64,000 nt of DNA from Allomuricauda sp. (GTDB lineage Bacteria > Bacteroidota > Bacteroidia > Flavobacteriales > Flavobacteriaceae): positions 62,001-126,000 of the forward strand of contig NZ_PABT01000027.1 of the NCBI RefSeq assembly GCF_002699205.1. Direction: 5' to 3'. The notes below the pieces were generated by a model. That model was not told the DNA's origin. It ran no database searches and worked only from the letters and a program-made list of their open reading frames with translations. The position numbers and the translations under genes were made by a program. This document shows, in pieces, positions 34,340 through 43,368 of this stretch. Position 1 is the stretch's first letter. Every line of letters begins with the position of its first letter.

Positions 34340-34366
34340 TTGCGCTAAACATTTAATCCAACAACT

Positions 34367-35221
34367 ATGAAAAAAATTGCACTTCTATTATTTGCCGTAT
34401 CCGTTTCCTTTTCTTTGGAAGCACAGATACAGACTCCTGCGCCCAGCCCGTTTTCCAAATTGGAACAGAAGGTCGGGTTGACAGATGTTACCGTTGAATA
34501 TTCACGCCCGGGAATGAAAGGCAGGAAAATATTTGGTGATTTGGTTCCTTTTGATGCCATTTGGAGAACAGGAGCCAATCAAAATACTAAAATCACCTTT
34601 AGTGATGATGTTACCGTGGAGGGAAAAGAACTAAAAGCGGGATCCTATGCCCTTTATACCCGGCCCAATGAAGCTGTATGGGAGGTTTTCTTTTATACTG
34701 ACACCGAAAACTGGGGCAATCCCCAGGAATGGGATGCATCCAAAGTTGCTGCGACCGTAAAAGTTGAGACTTATAAAATGCCAATGCCCATTGAAACATT
34801 TACCATTACCATAGATGATCTTCACAACAATGGAGGTACATTGGGCATTTTATGGGAGAACACTTATGTTGGGGTTGATTTTGTGGTTCCTACGGTTGAT
34901 AAGGCCATCAAGAGTATTGAAGATACCATGGCGAATAAAAAAGATTTGGAAGCCAATGACTATTATGCGGCCGGATCTTATTATTTCGATGAAGGCATGA
35001 ACTTGGAACAGGCCAGTGAATGGGTGAACAAAGCTGTTGAAATGGATGGCGGAAAGTCTTATTGGATGATGCGCACACAGTCATTGATCTATGCAAAATT
35101 GGGCAACAAGAAAGCCGCTGTTGAAGCTGCCAAAAAATCCTTGGCCGCTGCACAAGCCGCGGGTAACCAAGACTATGTGAAGATGAACAAGGACTCCTTG
35201 AAAGAATGGGCGGAAATGTAA
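34367..35221 (+). CDS. Secreted DUF2911 domain protein
   Basis: This 284-residue protein has the signal peptide MKKIALLLFAVSVSFSLEA, with cleavage near EAQIQ. The DUF2911 domain (about 25-170) shows the typical SRPGMKGRKIFGDLVPF, WRTGANQNTKI and GSYALYTRP. The C-terminal 110 residues form TPR-like helices (DYYAAGSYYFDEGMNLEQAS). The family is widespread in Bacteroidetes and its function is unknown. It is a single gene ending in a strong hairpin. Confidence 0.92.
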   Translation: MKKIALLLFAVSVSFSLEAQIQTPAPSPFSKLEQKVGLTDVTVEYSRPGMKGRKIFGDLVPFDAIWRTGANQNTKITFSDDVTVEGKELKAGSYALYTRPNEAVWEVFFYTDTENWGNPQEWDASKVAATVKVETYKMPMPIETFTITIDDLHNNGGTLGILWENTYVGVDFVVPTVDKAIKSIEDTMANKKDLEANDYYAAGSYYFDEGMNLEQASEWVNKAVEMDGGKSYWMMRTQSLIYAKLGNKKAAVEAAKKSLAAAQAAGNQDYVKMNKDSLKEWAEM

Positions 35222-35250
35222 ACAACGTTTATCATTGAGATATTGGAAAG

Positions 35251-35275
35251 GCCCACTTTTAAGTGGGCTTTTTTA
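35251..35275 (+). terminator. Intrinsic terminator after the DUF2911 gene
   Basis: GCCCACTT pairs with AAGTGGGC and is followed by T6. Its right edge reaches the stop codon of the convergent symporter gene. Confidence 0.88.
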
Positions 35276-36979
35276 TTCCTCTATGATCGAGTCGCCCAAA
35301 AAATTATCGAAGAGCTGAATAATCGATGCCAAAACAATTACCAATACGCAGCCGAAAGCATTTAACCACAAGTAGGACATCCAGTCCAACGACCAACCGA
35401 TGACCACAATGATCTGGGTTATTATTGCGGCCACAAAAACGGCATTTCCTTTTACAAACTTGAAGAAAAACGCCAAAAGGAATATTCCTAAAACATTTCC
35501 GTAAAAAATGGACCCTATTATGTTGACCAGTTGGATAAGGTTATCAAAAAGGTTGGCAACGTTGGCAATTAAAATGGCAATTATTCCCCAAATAAGGGTA
35601 AAGGCTTTGGTCGCTTTTAAATAATGTTCTTGGGAACGCTCCTTTTTTATACTTCTCTTATAAAGGTCCAAAGCGGTAATGGTGCCCAGCGCATTAAGTT
35701 CCGAAGCAGTGGACGACATGGCAGCTGAAAGTATGACGGCCAAAAGCAATCCAATAAGCCCTATGGGCAAATTGTTCAGGATAAAATGTATGAACACATA
35801 ATCCTTGTCGTTGGTCTCCACGGAACCATCTGCCTTGGCAATCAGGTCTTTTGCTGTTTCCCTACTGGCCTTTTCTTTCTCATTTATTTTTATAATGTTC
35901 TGCTTGGCCTGTTCTATGGCGTTGTACTCTTTTAGTTCCAGAGCTGCCGAAAACGAATGTTGGGCCATTCTTTTTTCTTTTTCCAGCTCCTTGTGGTCTT
36001 CTTCCAGAGATTGGTAATCGTTGGCATATTCCGATTGCATTACCGCTTCGGTAGCGGCTGGATTAAAGTTTAATGGAGAGGAATTATATTGATAAAAAAC
36101 AAAAACCATGGTACCCACCAAAAGAATGAAGAACTGCATGGGTATTTTAAAAATTCCGTTGAAAATCAATGCCAATTGGCTTTCACGTACCGATTTTCCG
36201 GACAAATAGCGCTGAACCTGACTCTGGTCTGTTCCAAAATAAGCCAAAGCCAGGAAAAATCCACCGGTGATCCCACTCCAAAACGTATATCGGTTATTGG
36301 TGTCAAAAGAAAAATCCAAGATATTGAGCTTGTTGTTGGCCCCGGCAATTTTTAATGCCTTGCCAAAAGAAACATCCGTGGGCAGGGCTCCCATGATAAA
36401 GAAGAACGCAAAAAACATTCCCAACATAATGATGAACATCTGCTGCTTTTGGGTGACACTTACGGCCTTGGTTCCCCCGGATACCGTGTATATGATCACC
36501 AGTATTCCAATGATCACGTTTAATGTTCTTAGGTCCCAGCCCAATACTGCTGAAAGGATTATGGAAGGGGCAAAAATCGTGATGCCCGCAGCAAGTCCGC
36601 GCTGCACCAAGAACAAAAGTGCCGTTAGGGTCCTGGTTTTGAGGTCAAAACGTCCCTCGAGCATTTCGTATGCTGTGAACACCTTTAATTTTTTATAGAT
36701 AGGGATAAATACCAAGCAGATGACGATCATGGCCAAGGGCAGTCCAAAATAAAACTGGACGAATCCCATTCCATCATGGAAAGCTTGGCCCGGTGTGGAC
36801 AAAAATGTAATGGCACTGGCTTGGGTGGCCATAACAGAAAGGCCTATGGTCCACCACTTTACATTGTCCCCGCCCCTAACATAGTCATCCACATTACTCT
36901 TGCCCCTCGTTTTCCATACACCGTATGCAACAATGAAGAGTAGCGTGCTACCAAGAATAATCCAATCGAGTAATGCCAT
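35273..36979 (-). CDS. Sodium:solute symporter with a charged cytoplasmic or periplasmic insertion
   Basis: This 568-residue SSS transporter opens MALLDWIILGSTLLFIVAYG and has STPGQAFHDGMGFVQFYFGLP and the core helices with TVSGGTKAVSVTQ. Residues about 312-395 are an 80-residue polar, coiled-coil-prone insertion (ELEKEKRMAQHSF, QNIIKINEKEKAS) between membrane helices, which ordinary SSS proteins lack. It is the last gene of an operon with a secreted PIG-L deacetylase and a 33-residue membrane peptide. Uptake of a deacetylated sugar is a plausible role, but only by context. Confidence 0.9.
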   Translation of the reverse strand: MALLDWIILGSTLLFIVAYGVWKTRGKSNVDDYVRGGDNVKWWTIGLSVMATQASAITFLSTPGQAFHDGMGFVQFYFGLPLAMIVICLVFIPIYKKLKVFTAYEMLEGRFDLKTRTLTALLFLVQRGLAAGITIFAPSIILSAVLGWDLRTLNVIIGILVIIYTVSGGTKAVSVTQKQQMFIIMLGMFFAFFFIMGALPTDVSFGKALKIAGANNKLNILDFSFDTNNRYTFWSGITGGFFLALAYFGTDQSQVQRYLSGKSVRESQLALIFNGIFKIPMQFFILLVGTMVFVFYQYNSSPLNFNPAATEAVMQSEYANDYQSLEEDHKELEKEKRMAQHSFSAALELKEYNAIEQAKQNIIKINEKEKASRETAKDLIAKADGSVETNDKDYVFIHFILNNLPIGLIGLLLAVILSAAMSSTASELNALGTITALDLYKRSIKKERSQEHYLKATKAFTLIWGIIAILIANVANLFDNLIQLVNIIGSIFYGNVLGIFLLAFFFKFVKGNAVFVAAIITQIIVVIGWSLDWMSYLWLNAFGCVLVIVLASIIQLFDNFLGDSIIEE

Positions 36980-36987
36980 TCAGGGTC

Positions 36988-37089
36988 CTAAGTGTTTAAA
37001 ATCATTATGAGGTAAAAAACTAAAATATAAATGGCATTTAGAAGGATTACAATGCTGTATTCCTTTTTCCACTCAAATTTGGTATCCAT
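36988..37089 (-). CDS. 33-residue single-helix membrane peptide between PIG-L deacetylase and symporter
   Basis: This ATG-started small frame begins MDTKFEWKKEYSIVILLNAI and continues YILVFYLIMILNT. A polar, lysine-containing N-terminus is followed by one strong membrane helix of about 21 residues. It starts 4 bases after the deacetylase stop and ends 8 bases before the symporter start, so it fills the gap exactly. Tight spacing, ATG start and hydrophobicity support a real gene, perhaps a small symporter subunit. Automatic annotation usually omits frames of this size. Protein-level evidence is absent. Confidence 0.6.
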   Translation of the reverse strand: MDTKFEWKKEYSIVILLNAIYILVFYLIMILNT

Positions 37090-37093
37090 GTTG

Positions 37094-39625
37094 TTATCCT
37101 TTGACATTACTGTCTTTTTTTACTTCATCCTTTCCCACTGAAAGCATATTTGCAAAGAGCTTATATGCCCCCGAAACCCCAACAGGTAATTCCCTAAAAA
37201 AGCTTAAACCGGTGTAAATATAATGACCTTCTCCATAAGGTGCTATAATAAGGCTTCCTTGTTTTTCGGCTTCACCTTCATCTTTCATGGAGAGAATAGG
37301 GGTAAACTCTAAACTCCATTTATTGGGGAAATATAGTCCACGCTCTTGGACCCATCCATCAAAATCTTTTTTACTTATAGGGTTTGGGAAATTGACCAAT
37401 GAATGATCCGGCGCCAAAATTTTGACCTCTGCATTTTCGTCGGTCACCCGATCTCTGGAAAGTGTAAGGTCGTATGGGGCGATATTGTCAAACTGATTGG
37501 ACCATCTTCCGGCAGTATTGTACTGTACGATCATGGTACCACCTTTCTTCACGTAATCAAATAAAATGGGCTGTTTAAATTTAAGGGCATCCACGACATT
37601 GTATGCCCTGATGCCCACAACAACAGCATCATATTTGTCCAAGGTGCCATTTTGGATATCATTTGGATCCACAATATGGACCTGGTATCCAATTTGCTCC
37701 AAACTTTCAGGGACTTTGTCTCCAGCTCCCATTATATAAGCAATGTGTTCACCGGACTTTTGGATGTCCATCCGTACCACCTTCGCTTCAGATGGAAGCA
37801 AAACGGATTGCTTTGGAATATGGTCGTAACTGATTTCCACTAGTTCCTTACTGTATTTTTTGTTCCCAACAGTGATCATAGGCTCAATTTTCCCTTCACT
37901 TTCTGTATTGGGGGGTGCAACGTTGAAGGTTACTGATATTTCCTCCCCTTTTTGTGCAATGGAAAATGGGATGCTTTTGGGGGTGACCGACCAACCCGAT
38001 GGGTGGTTCAATGTAACTGTTCCGGATACGTCGTTTTTTCCAGCCCTTATTTTTACCTGAACTTCCTTGGTATCGGTATTGGCGAAAATTAATACCTTTT
38101 CATCAATTCTGGAAGTGACTTCGGGCAAGATGACAAAGGGCTCGTACAATTCCCCTTTATCTGGTCTGGAATAACGGTAAATTACATCTTTCCCAAACGG
38201 AATCTCCACCCCATCAATGACCAAGGTAAACACGGCTTTAAAGGCACTGGGCGTTTCGGGTTTTCCGATTAAGCTTTGGTCCTTTACCATGTATGTCCCC
38301 AAAGTGCCGGGCTCGTCCAACCAATAGGGACTGGTGTACGAAGTGTTTTCCGGAACCGTAAAGCTGATCTTGAAATTCTCTTTCTTGTTATTATCCAAAA
38401 CTTTGTTGGGAAGCAATTTGGCATTGGCTCCAATTATGTCTATTTGTTTTAGTGTAACATTTGCCCCAGTCCTGCTGATAGCTTCTATATTCACGTTTGC
38501 TTCACTGCCGGGAGTGGTCGAAGCACTTTCCGAACTGGCTTCCAAATACAATCCGGCAGCGGCCAAGATGATGTTTTTTAATTGTTCCGATTTTAGGGTC
38601 TTCCAATGTTCGTCCTCAATTTTCTGTAACAGTTCATAGGCCTTGACAAGTTCGGGGATATGTTTTGAAGGATTCTGGAAGTCAAAATTCTTTTCAACTT
38701 TGTATAGAATATCGCCAACGGCATCACCGCCCTTTACTCGGGACCAAGTGGTGTTGATCCCTTCAAAAAGGTCGTTTCCTTGGGGGGCATCACCCTTAAG
38801 AAATTCCAAATATTCATCGGATGAACCGCGATCGGTCAACCTACCGAAGCCTTGGCATAAGTGTTGGCTACGGGCCATTGCTGCGATTTCATTGTTGGAT
38901 AGGCCCAGTTCGGGATAATAGGTGCCTACATCCATTTTGATCATGTTCGATTTATCCGCTTCGGCAAACTTTTCCCTACTACCATATTGCCACCAAGATG
39001 TATTGTAAAAAATACGTTTGGGTTGCCAAGTGGTTGTCATCTTTAACTGTTCCGGATAAACTTCAGGCTTATTGGCCAGGTCGAAGGCCTCCATACTTAA
39101 CATGGCCGAAGCAGTGTGGTGGCCGTGTGTGGTTCCTGGTGTTCTGTGGTCAAAACGGTTGATGATCACATCGGGCTTAATGGTACGGATCGCCCAAACC
39201 ACATCGGCAAGTACTTTTTCCTTGTCCCATATATTCAAGGTTTCTTTTGGGAGTTTGGAAAATCCAAAATCGTTTGCCCTGGAAAATTGTTGTTCGCCAC
39301 CGTCCACATTTCTTGCTGCCAAAAGTTCCTGTGTTCGCAATACTCCCAAGAGTTCGCGGAGCTCGGAACCAATCAGGTTTTGTCCCCCGTCACCTCTTGT
39401 CAACGACAAATAGACCGTTCTGGCTTTTTTATGATTGGAGAGATAGGAAATCAGACCGGTGTTTTCATCATCAGGGTGGGCGGCTACATAGAGCGCTGTT
39501 CCCAGGAAATTCAATTTTTGGACTTCGTGGAACAGTTCAGCAGAAGTAAGCTTTTCTGGCTTTTGGGCAAAAGAGCTTGTGGAAATTAATATGGTTAAGG
39601 AAAGAAGTACCCAAATATTCTTCAT
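37094..39625 (-). CDS. Large secreted PIG-L family deacetylase
   Basis: The protein has 843 residues. The start MKNIWVLLSLTILISTSSFA is chosen because it gives a signal peptide ending SFAQ; the longer frame adds 18 residues in front. Residues about 30-300 form a LmbE/PIG-L domain with zinc ligands in AAHPDDENTG and a distal histidine pair (THGHHTASAM). The remaining 500 residues are beta-rich, with an NEW3-like region and a C-terminal glutamine-amidotransferase-like fold (VVVGIRAYNV). PIG-L enzymes remove acetyl groups from N-acetylglucosamine-type substrates. The gene heads an operon with a small membrane peptide and an SSS symporter. Confidence 0.88.
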   Translation of the reverse strand: MKNIWVLLSLTILISTSSFAQKPEKLTSAELFHEVQKLNFLGTALYVAAHPDDENTGLISYLSNHKKARTVYLSLTRGDGGQNLIGSELRELLGVLRTQELLAARNVDGGEQQFSRANDFGFSKLPKETLNIWDKEKVLADVVWAIRTIKPDVIINRFDHRTPGTTHGHHTASAMLSMEAFDLANKPEVYPEQLKMTTTWQPKRIFYNTSWWQYGSREKFAEADKSNMIKMDVGTYYPELGLSNNEIAAMARSQHLCQGFGRLTDRGSSDEYLEFLKGDAPQGNDLFEGINTTWSRVKGGDAVGDILYKVEKNFDFQNPSKHIPELVKAYELLQKIEDEHWKTLKSEQLKNIILAAAGLYLEASSESASTTPGSEANVNIEAISRTGANVTLKQIDIIGANAKLLPNKVLDNNKKENFKISFTVPENTSYTSPYWLDEPGTLGTYMVKDQSLIGKPETPSAFKAVFTLVIDGVEIPFGKDVIYRYSRPDKGELYEPFVILPEVTSRIDEKVLIFANTDTKEVQVKIRAGKNDVSGTVTLNHPSGWSVTPKSIPFSIAQKGEEISVTFNVAPPNTESEGKIEPMITVGNKKYSKELVEISYDHIPKQSVLLPSEAKVVRMDIQKSGEHIAYIMGAGDKVPESLEQIGYQVHIVDPNDIQNGTLDKYDAVVVGIRAYNVVDALKFKQPILFDYVKKGGTMIVQYNTAGRWSNQFDNIAPYDLTLSRDRVTDENAEVKILAPDHSLVNFPNPISKKDFDGWVQERGLYFPNKWSLEFTPILSMKDEGEAEKQGSLIIAPYGEGHYIYTGLSFFRELPVGVSGAYKLFANMLSVGKDEVKKDSNVKG

Positions 39626-39720
39626 AATAGTTGGTGATTTAGTGGTTGATTCAAATATAGGCAGTTTGTTCCCAGTCATCCGATTCTTTAGAAGACTTTT
39701 AACATAGCAATTTTCTGGTG

Positions 39721-40668
39721 TTACAAACCTAAACTGTCCCTTAAAATTAAATCTTTGTTACTGTTTTGGCTCCAATATGCTGTTTTCAAGGTTCTGATTT
39801 TGGTAGCAGTGGTCGTTAGTGATTTGGCATTTGGGCCATAACCACTTATGGTTTGTTCCGTCCAACTTTCGATAGTGTGGGGAAAGTCGGCGGTGAAATT
39901 AATGCTCAATGTACGCTCCAGATCGGGATAAGTGAGTGTGTAGGTTGAGATGCCATCTTTTGAGGAGAGACTGCCTACGGCACGATACGCCTTTATTTCT
40001 TGGTGTCCCAAACGCAAATATTCCAAAGAAGGGATTATGGAAATATTGCCCACTGGAAGATCTTTCGGGCGTATTCGAATCTTTGTCCAGATTTCATTTT
40101 CTAGAATTGATTTATCCAAAGAAATTTCTTGGTCAGCCTCTTTTTCAAAATAGGAATGTGATGTAAATTCAAATTTTTCCCGATTGTTCAGTTGTGAATA
40201 TACGTGTCCGCACCATTCCTGAACGGATAAACTCGTTTTTATGGCGTGTTGGTTATCATAAACAGGATAAAACGTGCTTGCCATTATGGAATAGGGATAG
40301 ATTCCGGTCAGAAACTTTTTGGTGGCGTTTAATTTTAGTACGGAAACATTTTCGGAACCGGCACGGTCCGCCTTCACCTGTTTCACTGGTAAAAAAGGTT
40401 CCGTCACGTAAATAAGAACGGCATGGCCATCACGCAGTTCCCCATATCTGGCCTGTTCCAGTTTGTACGAGGTTATTTCGGCATCACCGGCATACCAATA
40501 ATCCTTGAAATCGCCTGGCAAAGGTTTTTTTGGTGATTGTTTTACAGTTTCAGGATTGGTGGCGGCATCGGTATCGGTATCCGTGGTATTTTCTTGCTTA
40601 CATCCCACAATACTCAGTATCATGGACAGTATTAAGAAGGCATTGGGCGTTGAACAGAACGGTTTCAT
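39721..40668 (-). CDS. Conserved flavobacterial lipoprotein of unknown function
   Basis: This 315-residue protein has a lipoprotein signal (LILSMILSIVGC, with the lipidated cysteine at 23). A polar linker rich in T, D and N follows, then a conserved domain with DYWYAGDAEITSYKLEQARYG and SVQEWCGHVYSQLNNREKF. The C-terminal part has the pattern GPNAKSLTTTATKIRTLK. Homologues in Flavobacteriaceae often carry the label septum formation inhibitor Maf, which this sequence does not support: it has no Maf motif, and the real Maf is at 42255-42848. It probably faces the periplasm. Confidence 0.8.
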   Translation of the reverse strand: MKPFCSTPNAFLILSMILSIVGCKQENTTDTDTDAATNPETVKQSPKKPLPGDFKDYWYAGDAEITSYKLEQARYGELRDGHAVLIYVTEPFLPVKQVKADRAGSENVSVLKLNATKKFLTGIYPYSIMASTFYPVYDNQHAIKTSLSVQEWCGHVYSQLNNREKFEFTSHSYFEKEADQEISLDKSILENEIWTKIRIRPKDLPVGNISIIPSLEYLRLGHQEIKAYRAVGSLSSKDGISTYTLTYPDLERTLSINFTADFPHTIESWTEQTISGYGPNAKSLTTTATKIRTLKTAYWSQNSNKDLILRDSLGL

Positions 40669-40746
40669 GAACGAAATTTTATTAAAGTTACGGGTAAAGT
40701 CGGTTTATATCAAAATACTTAACTTTTTCCAATGCACGGAAAAATG

Positions 40747-40754
40747 TAGTTTTG
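40747..40754 (+). promoter_or_regulatory. Possible -7 box of the U32 gene
   Basis: TAGTTTTG fits TAnnTTTG and is 25 bp before the start codon. The sequence at the expected -33 position is TTT rather than TTG, so the match is partial. Confidence 0.45.
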
Positions 40755-40779
40755 CAAAATATTTCAAAGGCTAAACAGT

Positions 40780-42024
40780 ATGCAAAAGATTGAGTTGATG
40801 GCACCTGCCGGTAATTTTGAATCCCTCCAAGCTGCGTTGGACAATGGGGCGGACTCGGTATATTTTGGTGTTGAGCAGTTGAACATGAGAGCTAGGGCCA
40901 CGATGAACTTTACTTTGGACGATCTTCCCGAGATAGCCAGGCGATGCAACGAGAAAGGGGTGAGAACCTACCTTACACTCAATACCATTATTTACGATCA
41001 TGATCTTTCCATTGTCAAAACTTTGCTCAAAAAAGCGAAGGAAGTTGGGCTTTCTGCCATAATAGCCATGGATCAGGCGGTCATAGCTTCTGCACGGGAG
41101 ATGGGATTGGAGGTGCATATTTCAACCCAGATCAATGTAACCAATATCGAAACAGTTAAATTTTATGCCCTGTTTGCCGACACCATGGTGTTGAGCCGTG
41201 AGTTGAGTTTGCGCCAGGTAAAGAAGATTACGGAGCAAATAGAAAAGGAGCAGATAAAAGGGCCGTCAGGTCGTCTGGTAGAGATCGAGGTGTTTGGTCA
41301 TGGGGCTTTGTGCATGGCTGTTTCCGGTAAGTGCTATATGAGTTTGCACTCCTATAACTCATCGGCAAACCGAGGGGCCTGCAAGCAAAATTGCCGTAAA
41401 AAATATACGGTGATCGATCAAGAGACAGGGTTTGAAATGGAATTGGACAATGAGTACATTATGTCTCCAAAAGATTTGTGCACTATCGATTTTTTAGACC
41501 AAGTGGCGGATGCTGGTGTCAAAGTACTGAAAATAGAGGGTAGGGGACGTGCTCCGGAATATGTGGCGAAGGTGATTAAGTGTTATCGCCAGGCCTTGGA
41601 TAGTTTGTACGAGGGCAATTACAATAAGGAAAAAGTGATTGCTTGGATGCAAGAACTGGAAAAAGTATATAACCGTGGATTCTGGAGCGGTTATTATTTG
41701 GGCCAAAAATTAGGTGAATGGAGTAAAATACCGGGCTCGTCGGCCACGCAAAAGAAAGTGTACATTGGCAAGGGAGCGCACTTTTTCCCTAAATCAAATA
41801 TTGGGGAGTTCATTATTGAAGCCTATGATATTTCCGTTGGTGATACTATTTTGATCACAGGCCCCACCACAGGTGCCAAAGAAATGAAAATAACCGAAAT
41901 GCTGGTGAACGATGCCAAACTTTCCACCGCTAAAAAAGGAGATTCCGTAACCATCCCTTTGGATTTCAGGATCCGACTTTCGGACAAATTGTACAAAATC
42001 GTGGAAAATAAGGTAGAGGCTTAA
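40780..42024 (+). CDS. U32 family peptidase-like tRNA hydroxylation protein (TrhP/YegQ type)
   Basis: The 414-residue protein starts MQKIELMAPAGNFESLQAAL. It has the U32 signature around 165-200 (EVFGHGALCMAVSGKCYMS) with conserved cysteines and SANRGACKQNCRKKY. The C-terminal part is a beta-barrel, as in TrhP. U32 proteins of this group (E. coli TrhP/YegQ) are involved in prephenate-dependent 5-hydroxyuridine formation at tRNA position 34 and bind an iron-sulfur cluster through cysteines. The stop codon overlaps the start of a ferredoxin gene by one base. Confidence 0.88.
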   Translation: MQKIELMAPAGNFESLQAALDNGADSVYFGVEQLNMRARATMNFTLDDLPEIARRCNEKGVRTYLTLNTIIYDHDLSIVKTLLKKAKEVGLSAIIAMDQAVIASAREMGLEVHISTQINVTNIETVKFYALFADTMVLSRELSLRQVKKITEQIEKEQIKGPSGRLVEIEVFGHGALCMAVSGKCYMSLHSYNSSANRGACKQNCRKKYTVIDQETGFEMELDNEYIMSPKDLCTIDFLDQVADAGVKVLKIEGRGRAPEYVAKVIKCYRQALDSLYEGNYNKEKVIAWMQELEKVYNRGFWSGYYLGQKLGEWSKIPGSSATQKKVYIGKGAHFFPKSNIGEFIIEAYDISVGDTILITGPTTGAKEMKITEMLVNDAKLSTAKKGDSVTIPLDFRIRLSDKLYKIVENKVEA

Positions 42025-42254
42025 TGGTTGTTGTTACCCTTCAGCGAGAAAAATGTATCGGTTGCAACTATTGTGTGGAAATGGCCCCGGAGCAATTCGC
42101 CATGTCCAAGAAAGATGGCAAGTCCGTTTTGCTGCATTCCCAAAACAAGAAAGGGTTCCACACGATAAAATCACATGACGAGGGCATTTATGACAATTGC
42201 GAACAAGCCTCCAAAGCCTGCCCTGTTAAGATTATTTCGGTAAAACGAACTTGA
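42024..42254 (+). CDS. Small 4Fe-4S ferredoxin
   Basis: The 76-residue protein has CIGCNYC near residue 12 and CPVKI at the end, giving the CxxCxxC...CP pattern of a single-cluster ferredoxin. It starts inside the stop codon of the U32 gene (TAATG) and is therefore translationally coupled to it. The pairing suggests electron delivery to, or cluster maintenance in, the U32 enzyme (inference). Its stop codon abuts the end of the convergent maf gene. Confidence 0.9.
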   Translation: MVVVTLQREKCIGCNYCVEMAPEQFAMSKKDGKSVLLHSQNKKGFHTIKSHDEGIYDNCEQASKACPVKIISVKRT

Positions 42255-42848
42255 TTAGAGCTCCATTAAGGTCTTGTACACCAAATGGGTCGGCAGACCC
42301 ACCACATTGGTGTAAGAACCTTGAATCTCAGAGATGCCGATCATTCCGATCCATTCTTGAATACCGTAAGCACCTGCTTTGTCAAAAGGTTGACAGCTAT
42401 CAATATAGTAGTTTATTTCGTCATCCGAGAAATCTTTCAGTTTTACTTTGGTAATGCAACTAACCGTTTTTTGGGCATCTATCGTAGTAAAACAGACGGA
42501 AGTGATCACTTCATGCCAATCACCTGAAAGCGTACGAAGCATTTTAAAGGCTTCCATCTTATCGGCAGCTTTTGCCAATGAGGTATTGTTGTGCCAGACC
42601 ACGGTATCCGAGGTTATTACGATTTGATCGGGTCCCAGTTCGTTTTTAAAGGGAGTTGCCTTGAGTTCCGCCAAATATTCCGAAATTTCCTGACCTTGTA
42701 ATGTTTCCGGGTAAATTTCCTCTACGGATTTTGGTCGAACCTCAAAGTCAAGTCCCAAATCCTCCAAAAACATTTTTCGCCTGGGAGAACCTGAGCCCAA
42801 TATGATTTTTTTGTGTTTGAGTTTTTCTTTGAGTGGATTTTTAGTCAT
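42255..42848 (-). CDS. maf: Maf-like nucleotide pyrophosphatase
   Basis: With the ATG at 42848 (MTKNPLKEKLKHKKII) the protein is 197 residues, typical of Maf. It has the ILGSGSPRRKMFL phosphate-binding loop, PETLQGQEISEYLAELKA, ITSDTVVW and GAYGIQEW. Maf proteins hydrolyse non-canonical or UTP/dTTP-type nucleotides. The start overlaps the 3' end of the kdsC-like gene by 8 bases, making DUF2520-kdsC-maf one operon. An upstream frame extension overlaps kdsC further and is not used. Confidence 0.94.
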   Translation of the reverse strand: MTKNPLKEKLKHKKIILGSGSPRRKMFLEDLGLDFEVRPKSVEEIYPETLQGQEISEYLAELKATPFKNELGPDQIVITSDTVVWHNNTSLAKAADKMEAFKMLRTLSGDWHEVITSVCFTTIDAQKTVSCITKVKLKDFSDDEINYYIDSCQPFDKAGAYGIQEWIGMIGISEIQGSYTNVVGLPTHLVYKTLMEL

Positions 42849-43368
42849 TCTTCGCACTAAAATTATCGTTCCAGTCCCCACGTACTTTTAACACCTGTTC
42901 AATAATATCACGGACACATCCATCACCGCCATTTTTATGGGAAACATAGTCAGAAATGGCTTTTACTTCCGGTACTGCATTTTGTGGTGAAGTGGCCAAT
43001 GCCACCATTTTCATGGGCGGAATGTCGGGTACGTCGTCTCCCATGTACACCACTGACCCTGGGTCGATACCGTGAATGTCCAAATACTCTTCCAAAGGCT
43101 CTTGTTTATGGTGGGCGCCCATATAAAAATCGGTTACTCCAAGACCTTTCAATCGTTCTTTGACCCCTTGATTGGTCCCTCCGGTAATGATACAGACATT
43201 GTAGCCTTTTTTTATAGCGGTTTTAAGCGCATATCCATCCTTAACGCTCATTTTACGAAGTAGTTCCCCGTCGTTGGTGATCAATACCGACCCGTCGGTA
43301 AAAACCCCATCGACATCAAAGACAAAGGTGGTAATATTGCTCAAAAGCTCTTTATAGTTTTTTTTCAT
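42841..43368 (-). CDS. kdsC: HAD phosphatase, KdsC-like (KDO 8-phosphate phosphatase)
   Basis: This 175-residue C0-type HAD protein has the first motif FVFDVDGVFTDGSVL, TGGTNQGVKERLK, and the last motif YMGDDVPDIPPM. The short cap-less form and the DVDGVxTDG pattern are typical of KdsC, which makes KDO for lipopolysaccharide. It overlaps the 3' end of the DUF2520 gene by 17 bases and maf by 8, so all three are co-translated. Some KdsC-like proteins act on other sugar phosphates, so the substrate is assigned by family. Confidence 0.9.
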   Translation of the reverse strand: MKKNYKELLSNITTFVFDVDGVFTDGSVLITNDGELLRKMSVKDGYALKTAIKKGYNVCIITGGTNQGVKERLKGLGVTDFYMGAHHKQEPLEEYLDIHGIDPGSVVYMGDDVPDIPPMKMVALATSPQNAVPEVKAISDYVSHKNGGDGCVRDIIEQVLKVRGDWNDNFSAKND

